A DNA stretch of 64,000 nt from positions 2,976,001 through 3,040,000 of the forward strand of contig NZ_OY761461.1 in assembly GCF_963664555.1 (NCBI RefSeq), in the 5' to 3' direction. This DNA comes from Labilibaculum sp. (GTDB taxonomy: Bacteria; Bacteroidota; Bacteroidia; Bacteroidales; Marinifilaceae). Positions 8,467 through 16,392 of the stretch are shown in pieces. The translations under genes were made by a program, and so were the position numbers. Numbering within the stretch: the first letter of the stretch is position 1; the number at the start of each line of letters is the position of its first letter. Below the pieces are notes generated by a model that was given only the letters and a program-made list of their open reading frames with translations, was not told the DNA's origin and made no database searches.

Positions 8467-11400
8467 TTAAAAAGACAGGTTTAAACCAACTGTATATGTT
8501 CTTGCCTGAGGATATATTCCGCGATCAATACCAAGAGAAGTACCTCCTGAAGAAATTTCAGGATCAAAACCGTCGTATTTTGTGAAAGTGAAAAGATTCT
8601 CTGCTGCAACATAAAAGCGCAAACTATTTACAAATGCCTTATTGACAATATTTTTGGGTAGAGTGTAACCTAATGTTACATTTTTTATGCGCATATAATC
8701 GCCATCTTTAACATAGAGGTCAGATGATAACCAGTTGCCGTTATTATCTGAAAATGAAAACCGCGGAATTGTATTGGAAGTTCCTTCTCCTATCCAACGA
8801 TCTAACATATAGGCAGGCAAATTAATATAACGCAAGTCTGTACGTCGGGTAGCATCATAAATATCGTTACCAACAGTTCCCTGCAGCATCATGCTAAAAT
8901 CAAAGCCTTTAAAATCAATTCCAAAGTTTATACCGTATGTCCAGTCAGGCATACCCTTTCCAATCATTGTACGGTCATCATCTCCAATAGAGCCATCTCC
9001 ATTCAAATCCACAAACCTTACATCTCCAGGAACTGCATTCGCCTGGATTAAGCCACCTTCATTATTCACATGTGAATTAATTTCTGCATAATTTTGGAAA
9101 ATACCATCTGTTTTATATCCATAAAAATAGGGGAATGGCAACCCATTTTGGGCTCTCGAAATAGTTCCTACATTAGCATAGCTATCGTAATTAGCAAAAC
9201 CATCTGCATTTCCCAGATTAACCAATTCGTTTTCAAGATAAGAAGCGTTTCCTCTAATGCTAAAGTTGAAATCGCCAAGCTTGAATCTATAGCCTAAATC
9301 AAATTCAATACCCCAGTTTTTCATATCTCCAACATTACCAGTTGGTTTTGATTCTCCCACATAAGAAGGAATCGACATCGTCATCAACATTCCATTGGTT
9401 TTCTTCTCATAGTAATCAACTGTAAATGTCAATGCACTATTTAAGAATCCGAAATCAAGTCCTATGTCGGTTTGCTCCGATTCTTCCCATGCTAATGAAG
9501 TATTAGCCAGCCCAGATGCTTTTGTTCCATTTACTAATGTTCCATTCCCTGGTCCAAAAGCATAATTATTACCTGTTGAAGTAAGGGCGGTATAACCAAA
9601 AGCCCCGATATTTTCATTCCCGTTTTTACCCCATGAAGCTCTCAGTTTAGAAGAAGTTAACCACTCTGGACGCGATTCCATGAATGCCTCATTTGTAATA
9701 TTCCATCCCAGTGAAATTGAGGAGAACACACCATATTTTTTCCCCGGACCAAAATTAGAAGAACCATCTCTACGAATAGTGGCCTGAAACATGTATCTCT
9801 CTGAAAAATTATAGCTTAACCGGGCAAACATTGACGCTAAAGTATGTGGGCTCCAAGCTCCTCCTCCAACTGTCTGGTCTCCATTTGCAGCTGTTCCGGT
9901 AGTAAAATCAATATTGGCTTTGTCTCCATTTTCTTCAACCATAAATTTATTACTTCCGCCTAAACCACGACCTGTTACTTTTTTAGCTGATTGCCCTAAC
10001 ATTACGTTAAAATTATGCTTGTCGGCAATACTCTTTTCGTATGATAAGATATTTTCCACCTGCCAGGTAAATCCACGATTCATACTCGACCAAACTTTTG
10101 AGTAATCAGAATAAGCAGATTTACCTAAATAATATTCAGGTGTCCAACCATCATTACCCCAAAATGCCAGATCAGTTCCAAATGAAGATCTAATCTTTAA
10201 ATTGTCCCAGATCGTTAATTCGCCCCAAAATGACGACACTAACTTGTCCGAGTTATTCTCTTCTCCCGGTAAAGCCAGCTGAGCGACCGGATTAGTGATT
10301 TCGTTATATTCATCACCAGCGATTGTATAAATTAACCCATTCTTTGGGTCACGAACCGCCGTTGGGTGAAGGGCTGCAGCCACTGCCTGATCCTCTTCAT
10401 ACAAACCTAACAATGGTGAGAATGAAATTGCACCTCCAAGTGCTGAACCATACTCCGAGTTTGTTCCAATACCTTTAGAGTTTATTCTTGAATAGGCAAC
10501 ATTAATTCCTACTGTTAATTTATTTAAAAAATTACGGTTCATATTATCCAAAAGATGGTATGTTGTATTTGACCTTAATGAGATCCTCTCATAATTAGAA
10601 CGGTCAAAATTTCCACCAACGATTCCATCCTGCTTATAATAACCTGCAGAGAAATAATATATAACTTTATCAGATCCGCCACTAACACTCAATTGATGGT
10701 TTTCAACAGGGGCATTGTCATAAAAAACCATATCCTGCCAATCTGTACCCTTACCCAATGCATAAGGATCATCATATCTTGCAGTTTCCCCTGAATTAAC
10801 TAAACCTTCATTTATCAGTAAAGCATATTGTTGGGCATTTAATACATCCCTTTTATTCCATTTGCTTTGCCAACCTCGTGAGAAATCATATTTTACAGAT
10901 AATTTGCCTTTATCTCCACTTTTTGTAGTTATCAGAATAACTCCATTAGCAGCACGGGCACCATATACTGCTCCTGATGCAGCATCCTTTAGAACTTCAA
11001 TAGACTGAATGTCACTTGGATTTAAATAATCTATTCCTCCATCAATTGGCATACCATCAACAATATATAATGGATCACTATTATTAATCGTACCAATACC
11101 ACGAATTCGTACTTGCGAAGAAGCTCCCGGCTGTCCGGAAGATGATGTAACGGTTACTCCTGAGGCCAATCCTTTCAGAGCATTATCGATGCGAACAGGT
11201 GCAATATTTTCTAAATCATCTGCTGAAACTTTCGCAATTGAAGCAGTTAAAACACTCTTTTTCTGCACTCCGTAACCAACAACAATAACTTCGTCAAGTC
11301 CTGTTGTTTCCACATTTAAAACCACATTCATTTCTGAATTGTTTCCCACCACAATTTCCTGTGAGCTAAAACCAATCAGCGAAAATACCAGTATCCCATC

Positions 11401-11595
11401 ATTTGAGATCTCAATCTGATATTTTCCATCCATATCGGTAGTAGTACCGATTGTAGTACCTTTAATCACTACCGAGGCAAACGGCAATGGTATACCATCC
11501 TCTGCTGAGGCCACTATACCTGTTACGACATGCTTTTGTGCAAAGGATTGCAAGCAAAATAATGCCAAAACTAAAAACAAGACTGTTTTTTTCAT
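8467..11595 (-). CDS. SusC/RagA TonB-dependent outer-membrane transporter (left locus)
   Basis: The 1042-residue protein has a signal peptide (MKKTVLFL...QSFAQ), a carboxypeptidase-regulatory-like domain (about 23-105), a TonB plug (about 118-235, with VRIRGIGTINNSDPLYIVDG and AANGVILITTK) and a long beta-barrel ending in the aromatic signature GLNLSF. It imports oligosaccharides across the outer membrane with the adjacent SusD. Its first 110 residues closely resemble those of the other SusC at 40480-43521, while the barrels diverge. The 5' leader contains ATTAGTTAAGAT, also present just before the other susC start. Confidence 0.95.
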   Translation of the reverse strand: MKKTVLFLVLALFCLQSFAQKHVVTGIVASAEDGIPLPFASVVIKGTTIGTTTDMDGKYQIEISNDGILVFSLIGFSSQEIVVGNNSEMNVVLNVETTGLDEVIVVGYGVQKKSVLTASIAKVSADDLENIAPVRIDNALKGLASGVTVTSSSGQPGASSQVRIRGIGTINNSDPLYIVDGMPIDGGIDYLNPSDIQSIEVLKDAASGAVYGARAANGVILITTKSGDKGKLSVKYDFSRGWQSKWNKRDVLNAQQYALLINEGLVNSGETARYDDPYALGKGTDWQDMVFYDNAPVENHQLSVSGGSDKVIYYFSAGYYKQDGIVGGNFDRSNYERISLRSNTTYHLLDNMNRNFLNKLTVGINVAYSRINSKGIGTNSEYGSALGGAISFSPLLGLYEEDQAVAAALHPTAVRDPKNGLIYTIAGDEYNEITNPVAQLALPGEENNSDKLVSSFWGELTIWDNLKIRSSFGTDLAFWGNDGWTPEYYLGKSAYSDYSKVWSSMNRGFTWQVENILSYEKSIADKHNFNVMLGQSAKKVTGRGLGGSNKFMVEENGDKANIDFTTGTAANGDQTVGGGAWSPHTLASMFARLSYNFSERYMFQATIRRDGSSNFGPGKKYGVFSSISLGWNITNEAFMESRPEWLTSSKLRASWGKNGNENIGAFGYTALTSTGNNYAFGPGNGTLVNGTKASGLANTSLAWEESEQTDIGLDFGFLNSALTFTVDYYEKKTNGMLMTMSIPSYVGESKPTGNVGDMKNWGIEFDLGYRFKLGDFNFSIRGNASYLENELVNLGNADGFANYDSYANVGTISRAQNGLPFPYFYGYKTDGIFQNYAEINSHVNNEGGLIQANAVPGDVRFVDLNGDGSIGDDDRTMIGKGMPDWTYGINFGIDFKGFDFSMMLQGTVGNDIYDATRRTDLRYINLPAYMLDRWIGEGTSNTIPRFSFSDNNGNWLSSDLYVKDGDYMRIKNVTLGYTLPKNIVNKAFVNSLRFYVAAENLFTFTKYDGFDPEISSGGTSLGIDRGIYPQARTYTVGLNLSF

Positions 11596-11670
11596 AGATA
11601 ATTAGTTAAGATGATTAGTTAATTATTTTCAATAAATGGATCTGTCTGTTAGCTTCCGGATCCACAGTAA

Positions 11671-11868
11671 TTATATTCGGGCAATTGCAAACCCAATATG
11701 TTTTTCCTGCTGATTCACAGCTTTGTAAGAAACAATAACAGTAAGAGAGCAGCTTCCCTCTTGTGCCTTTTTGGTGATGGCAATTCCGAAATTAAGTTTG
11801 ACTTTTTTCCCTGAGATATTTGGTGAGGAATTGCCATTGAAATCTGTATTACTATTGAAGCAAAACTC
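11671..11868 (-). pseudogene. Coding-like relic directly after the GH5 stop codon
   Basis: Immediately after the TAA of the GH5 gene (11869-11871) the same frame stays open for 65 codons to a TAA at 11671-11673. The translation looks protein-like, e.g. SGKKVKLNFGIAITKK and SCSLTVIVSYKAVNQQ, with normal codon choice, but it has no ATG and follows a complete T9SS sorting domain. I therefore read it as the 3' remnant of a deleted gene rather than part of GH5. I do not recognise the family. An 11-bp inverted repeat (11777-11787 with 11827-11837) lies inside. A chance open frame remains possible. Confidence 0.4.
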
Positions 11869-14574
11869 TTATTTAACAATCAGAACCTTCACGGTTTTGT
11901 TTATGTCTTCACCTGAAACAGTAAGCAGGTATGTGCCTGTTGCATATTCATTTACATTAATGGAATGACTTTTTTCGGAACTCAACTGAGAAAACAACTG
12001 CGTTCCGCCCATTGTAAAAAGACTAATTTGTCTGCTGGAAGAGGATTCAAAATTGAGGTTTAAAATGTCGGACGTCGGATTGGGAAATACTTCAAATTTC
12101 GACTCATGAATTGGATTCTCAATTCCTGTAACAGTGCCGTCATCAAAAGAAATCCAATTCAGATTGTGTTCTCCTGATTCAGACAATAAGCGTAAAATTG
12201 TTTTGCCTTTCGGGAGATCTATTGTTATGGATTTTGTTTGCCAGGATTGCCATCCATTGGTACTTCCAAAAGAAACAGATTCATTGGAAACCATTTCTCC
12301 GTTCACTGAGTTCAAAACAAGAATTTTTGCATTTTTTGCTGTAGCAAACCTGAAATTCATAGTGAAAGTTCCCGCTGCCGGCACATACAGCAGATATTCC
12401 AAATAATCACCATCCGAAGCATAGGAAGTGTTTCTCCCTTTTCCTGTGTCGGTACAATCTTCCAACTCAAAGCCACTATTGATCATGAAATTTTCCGCTT
12501 CAATTTTTCCAGGTATTTCAAAATGCCTGTTGAAATTATTTTCGACAATTACATTTGCAAAAGACTCCAGTTCTTTAGAACCTGATTCTACACTGTTTCC
12601 TGTATAGGAAAGTTTGATTTCATGATTATAAAACAAATCCTTCTCAGTCATTAGAATCATCTTCCGGCTGTTATTCGGATCCAAAATAAAATCTGAAATG
12701 GGAACTGATTCTCCATCAACCGTTAATTCAAATTCATTGATATTAATATCGTTTTCAACCGATGTAATTGGCCGATTTACATCAAGAAATATTTCATTAT
12801 CAATTTTTGCAGAACCGGCTTTTAACAGCTTAAAAGGAACAGCGCTTATTTCGACTGGTTCAATCAATGAAAAATGGTTTACATTCAGCTCACCGCCATC
12901 AAACACAAGTTTAATTTTAACCACGCCTTTTGGCAGAATAATGTTATTTATTGTGCTGGTTATATAGCTGGTCCAACTGCCTGTAGAAGGAAGTTCAAAC
13001 GTTTCGGAAACTATCTGACCGTTTGCCTCAATATGCATAGAGGCTTTCCCGGTACCAGCTGTTCTGATTTCTAATTTATAGGCCGCATTAGCTTCCGAAT
13101 TAACGGTATACTGTAACCACTCACCGCTTTTCACAAAACCAACATTGTAACCATTGGTTTCCGTATCGTTACACTTCTCAATATCCACACCGTCATTGCG
13201 GTATTCCCAACCCTGATTCCATGCCTTATATTCACCGGTATTTAGATGATAATTTGCAGTATCTGTATCGAAATAAGCATAATTGTTTCTGCCCAGATCA
13301 TAATCGGCAGCAAATATTTTCTGACTTGTAGTATGTGATTTAAATGGTTTTGTTTCTGTCGTATGAGGCTGACGAATTAAAGCATCAATTACATCGTACT
13401 GAATGGAACAATTTTCAAATTTGTGATTGTTGGCAAAGGTCATTACCGCACTAAATGCTTCATCCGAAGTCATTGTGCCATTGCCTTTCCACATCTCAAT
13501 CATTTGTAAATAATCAGCATTCGTTTTAACCTTTAGTATGTTATTAATGCCTGATTTTTTTACCGGCCACCAAGACCATCCCACATTGTTGCTTTCTGCT
13601 AATGCCGCCAAGTTTGTGAACCATGTATTGGAATTCTCACCTGTTTCACCCAACCAAACCGGACGATTTTGCTCTTCTCTAAAATCTGTTATCCATTTTA
13701 GTGCATTTACATCATTGTATGTCCAATATTTATGAAAACTGTAAACCATGTTATCATCCCAGGCAGGAGTCAAACCAGAAAAATCATTGGCAAAGGAATT
13801 CCCTTCAATAAATAAGATGTGATTGGTATCCACCTCACGAATGGCATCGGTAATTTTGCCATACAAATCGCGAATTTTCGAATTGTTGCCCTCGGGAAAT
13901 GTCCAATTGATCTCATTAATTAGATCATAACCTCCAATCCATGGCTCATTGCTGTATCTTTCAGCAATTTTTTTCCAGAGTGCAACTGTTTTGTCTTTGT
14001 TCAATTCACTTTCCCATAAGGATGGCTTCGAAGAATCGTAGTCAGAAATTGCAGCATCTTTCCCTTGTCCTCCTGGTGCTCCATGCAAATCAAGAATCAA
14101 ATACATCTGATTATCGGAACACCACGAAAGCAAATCATCTATCATGTCGAAGCCTTTGTTTGTCCATGTTATTTCGCCTTGTACAGGTTCATTTTCGATG
14201 GCAGGAGTAAACCATTTGTAATGCATTGCAACTCGTATACAATTAAATCCCCATGCAGACATCGAGTCAACATCAATTTTTCCAAAATGATTTGAAAGCC
14301 AAACATCATAAAATTCGTTGGTGCGGGTCTCTCCTACTGTTTCAATTAATTTATTTCTGAACTCATGCTGAGTGTTAGCTACATCTGAAGACTGCATCAT
14401 GTAACCTTCCTGAATCATCCAATTCCCGGTTCCGATACTTCTGATTATTAAATTGTTTCCATTTCCATCAACAATACTTGTTCCATTAACATGTGCAAAT
14501 CCCTGCGAAAAAGCAGGAGCGGAAAAACTAAGGAGCAAGAATATAAAAAAGGAGATATTGAGAAAAATCTTCAT
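11869..14574 (-). CDS. GH5 glucanase with two CBM6-like domains and T9SS sorting signal
   Basis: The start chosen gives MKIFLNISFFIFLLLSFSAPAFSQ, a clean signal peptide; the open frame runs 55 codons further into the GH30 gene and is rejected. The 901-residue enzyme has a GH5 domain (about 25-400) with acid/base Glu221 in DLINEINW and nucleophile Glu310 in WLGETGEN; LDLHGAPGGQ is typical of exo-beta-1,3-glucanase-like members. Two CBM6/35-like modules follow (about 445-580 and 690-815; IEAENFMIN opens the second). The last 75 residues are a type A T9SS sorting domain (FEVFPNPTSD... ending KTVKVLIVK). It should act at the cell surface or be released. It is the only protein in this locus with a T9SS signal. 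Confidence 0.88.
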   Translation of the reverse strand: MKIFLNISFFIFLLLSFSAPAFSQGFAHVNGTSIVDGNGNNLIIRSIGTGNWMIQEGYMMQSSDVANTQHEFRNKLIETVGETRTNEFYDVWLSNHFGKIDVDSMSAWGFNCIRVAMHYKWFTPAIENEPVQGEITWTNKGFDMIDDLLSWCSDNQMYLILDLHGAPGGQGKDAAISDYDSSKPSLWESELNKDKTVALWKKIAERYSNEPWIGGYDLINEINWTFPEGNNSKIRDLYGKITDAIREVDTNHILFIEGNSFANDFSGLTPAWDDNMVYSFHKYWTYNDVNALKWITDFREEQNRPVWLGETGENSNTWFTNLAALAESNNVGWSWWPVKKSGINNILKVKTNADYLQMIEMWKGNGTMTSDEAFSAVMTFANNHKFENCSIQYDVIDALIRQPHTTETKPFKSHTTSQKIFAADYDLGRNNYAYFDTDTANYHLNTGEYKAWNQGWEYRNDGVDIEKCNDTETNGYNVGFVKSGEWLQYTVNSEANAAYKLEIRTAGTGKASMHIEANGQIVSETFELPSTGSWTSYITSTINNIILPKGVVKIKLVFDGGELNVNHFSLIEPVEISAVPFKLLKAGSAKIDNEIFLDVNRPITSVENDININEFELTVDGESVPISDFILDPNNSRKMILMTEKDLFYNHEIKLSYTGNSVESGSKELESFANVIVENNFNRHFEIPGKIEAENFMINSGFELEDCTDTGKGRNTSYASDGDYLEYLLYVPAAGTFTMNFRFATAKNAKILVLNSVNGEMVSNESVSFGSTNGWQSWQTKSITIDLPKGKTILRLLSESGEHNLNWISFDDGTVTGIENPIHESKFEVFPNPTSDILNLNFESSSSRQISLFTMGGTQLFSQLSSEKSHSINVNEYATGTYLLTVSGEDINKTVKVLIVK

Positions 14575-14683
14575 TTTACAATTCCCGTATTTTCCTTCTG
14601 ATTGATATTCAAGTTGTCGTAACATATTTTTACTATTTAGCAGCAGTTTCATTGGTATAGATTTATTCCTGTTGGATTTGTGG

Positions 14684-16186
14684 TTATTCGTTAATAACAA
14701 TTGTTGCAATTGAATGAGCAGGAAGAACAGACAATGCACCTCTTCCTTCTAACCATATTTTAAATTCAAGTTGCTTATCGGTTTGATTCATTGCTACAAC
14801 AGCAATGCTATTGTCTTCATTTACAAAAGCTGTTGCCAGAATATTGTCATCATTCGAAGAACAAATGATACGCTGTGCACCTGGACGGATGTATTTTGAG
14901 AAGTGCCCCAGGTAGTAATAGGAATTCATGTAAGTGATTTCGCCCGTTTTTGTATTTCCGATAATTGGAGCATAACAATAATTGGCAACATGATTCGGAC
15001 CTCCTTTTTCATCGAGTAAAACATTCCAATCAACCCAGCCCGAAGCCGAATTATTAAGATCATGAATAATTGACTCTCCATATCTTTCTCCCCAACTCCA
15101 TTCACCCAGCTTACTGTAATCGAACGGGAATACACATCCTTCAGTGAAAATGGTTTTCTTATCAGGGAATGCCTCGGATACAAGTTTCACGTTTTCAAAA
15201 TGATCTCCGGTATACCAATGAAAACCAGTACCCCAAATATATTTTGAAGCTTCAGGATCATCTAAAACAACCTGAGCACGCTGGTACATTAATCCTCGGT
15301 TGTGATCCCAGATAATAATTTTCTTGTCCCCCATTGAACTATTTTCAAGAGTTGGCCCCAGATATTTTTTCACAAAATCTCTTTCTTCCTCAGCAGTAAA
15401 AATGCAGGATTCCCAGCGTTGAACTGCCAATGGCTCATTTTGAACTGTAAGCCCCCAGAAATCAATCCCCTGCTTTTTATAGGCATCAAAAAATTTAACG
15501 AAATAATCAGCCCAAGTCTGAAAATATTCCGGTTTTAAACTTCCTCCTTCCAACATGTTGTTGTTGGTTTTCATCCACGCAGGAGGACTCCAGGGTGAAG
15601 CGAAAAGTTTCATTTCATTCCCTGATTTGGCCAAAGCTTCTTTGATGAAAGGTATTTTATATTGATTGTCGTGTTCTATGGAGAAATTGTCTAAAGCCGT
15701 GTCGCCACCTTCTTCCGCATAAGAATAGCTTTCACTTGAAAAATCACAACTATGAATATGAGTACGACACAAACTATAGCCAATTCCCTTTTCACGATCG
15801 AAATAAGCCTCTAAAATTTCGCTTTGTTTGTTTTTGGGAAGCTTATAAAAAGTTTCTGCGGCAGCATCAGTAAGTGCACCACCAAAACCTTCAATAATTT
15901 GAAAACGCTTTTTTGCATCTAGTATAAGAGTGGAAAAATGTTCTTCCGGCTGATTAAAATCCCCAACCAACAGGCCATCAGATTTTGAGAATCTTAAATC
16001 CCCTTCTTTTGCGGTAGTATATTGAATTGCTTTTTCAAGAGTAATCTTATTATTGCTTCGACTATTCGTCTGCAAATTTTGATCTCCATTCTGTTGATTG
16101 CTTTGTCCTGCAATTGGATTACATGCATTAAGTATGCCTATGCTAATAACTGCAAATAAAAAATATTTCAATATTGTGCTTGTCAT
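14684..16186 (-). CDS. GH30 beta-glucanase lipoprotein (probable endo-beta-1,6-glucanase)
   Basis: The 500-residue lipoprotein (lipobox ILNAC, Cys22) carries a GH30 barrel and flanking beta domain. The catalytic pair is acid/base Glu251 in GLTVQNEP and nucleophile Glu349 in TIFTEGC. FGGALTDAAA (101-110) and ASPWSPPAWMK (196-206) are GH30 hallmarks. GH30 members with this pattern in laminarin loci usually cut beta-1,6 links; that specificity is inference. It is the first gene of the left operon, with a TATATTTG box and repeated TTTGAG motifs just upstream (16212-16293). A paralogue lies at 22404-23888. Confidence 0.9.
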   Translation of the reverse strand: MTSTILKYFLFAVISIGILNACNPIAGQSNQQNGDQNLQTNSRSNNKITLEKAIQYTTAKEGDLRFSKSDGLLVGDFNQPEEHFSTLILDAKKRFQIIEGFGGALTDAAAETFYKLPKNKQSEILEAYFDREKGIGYSLCRTHIHSCDFSSESYSYAEEGGDTALDNFSIEHDNQYKIPFIKEALAKSGNEMKLFASPWSPPAWMKTNNNMLEGGSLKPEYFQTWADYFVKFFDAYKKQGIDFWGLTVQNEPLAVQRWESCIFTAEEERDFVKKYLGPTLENSSMGDKKIIIWDHNRGLMYQRAQVVLDDPEASKYIWGTGFHWYTGDHFENVKLVSEAFPDKKTIFTEGCVFPFDYSKLGEWSWGERYGESIIHDLNNSASGWVDWNVLLDEKGGPNHVANYCYAPIIGNTKTGEITYMNSYYYLGHFSKYIRPGAQRIICSSNDDNILATAFVNEDNSIAVVAMNQTDKQLEFKIWLEGRGALSVLPAHSIATIVINE

Positions 16187-16211
16187 CTATCTGTTTGTTT
16201 GATTTTCAAAA

Positions 16212-16293
16212 CAAATATATATGCGCACAATAGGGTAACATGAGTTTGATACCTCTCAAATACTCCTCAAACGTTTACAGACACTACTCAAAA
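16212..16293 (-). promoter_or_regulatory. Candidate promoter and activator sites for the left operon
   Basis: On the minus strand TATATTTG (16212-16219) fits the Bacteroidota -7 consensus TAnnTTTG, about 26 bp before the GH30 start codon; no good -33 TTG is seen at normal spacing. Upstream of it TTTGAG occurs three times (16287-16292, 16266-16271, 16255-16260), with starts 21 and 11 bp apart and a loose downstream GT, roughly helical phasing. The adjacent SusR-like regulator gene (16393-19353) is the obvious candidate binder. The sites are seen directly; their function is inferred. Confidence 0.45.
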
Positions 16294-16392
16294 CTACTCT
16301 AACAGTCGTAAATATCTTATAAACTGATTCTTATAAAAACAATAAATTGCATTAATTTGATGCCAAAAATGGAGATAAACCAAACGAAAAAC

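Noticed and set aside
11777..11837. Inverted repeat ATGGCAATTCC / GGAATTGCCAT as a terminator for the GH5 gene
   Set aside because: The 39-base loop and lack of a following T-run on the minus strand make termination unlikely, and it lies within the coding-like relic.
14575..14739. Longer start for the T9SS GH5 gene overlapping the GH30 gene
   Set aside because: The extra 55 residues lack signal character and would overlap GH30; the Met at 14574 gives a standard signal peptide.
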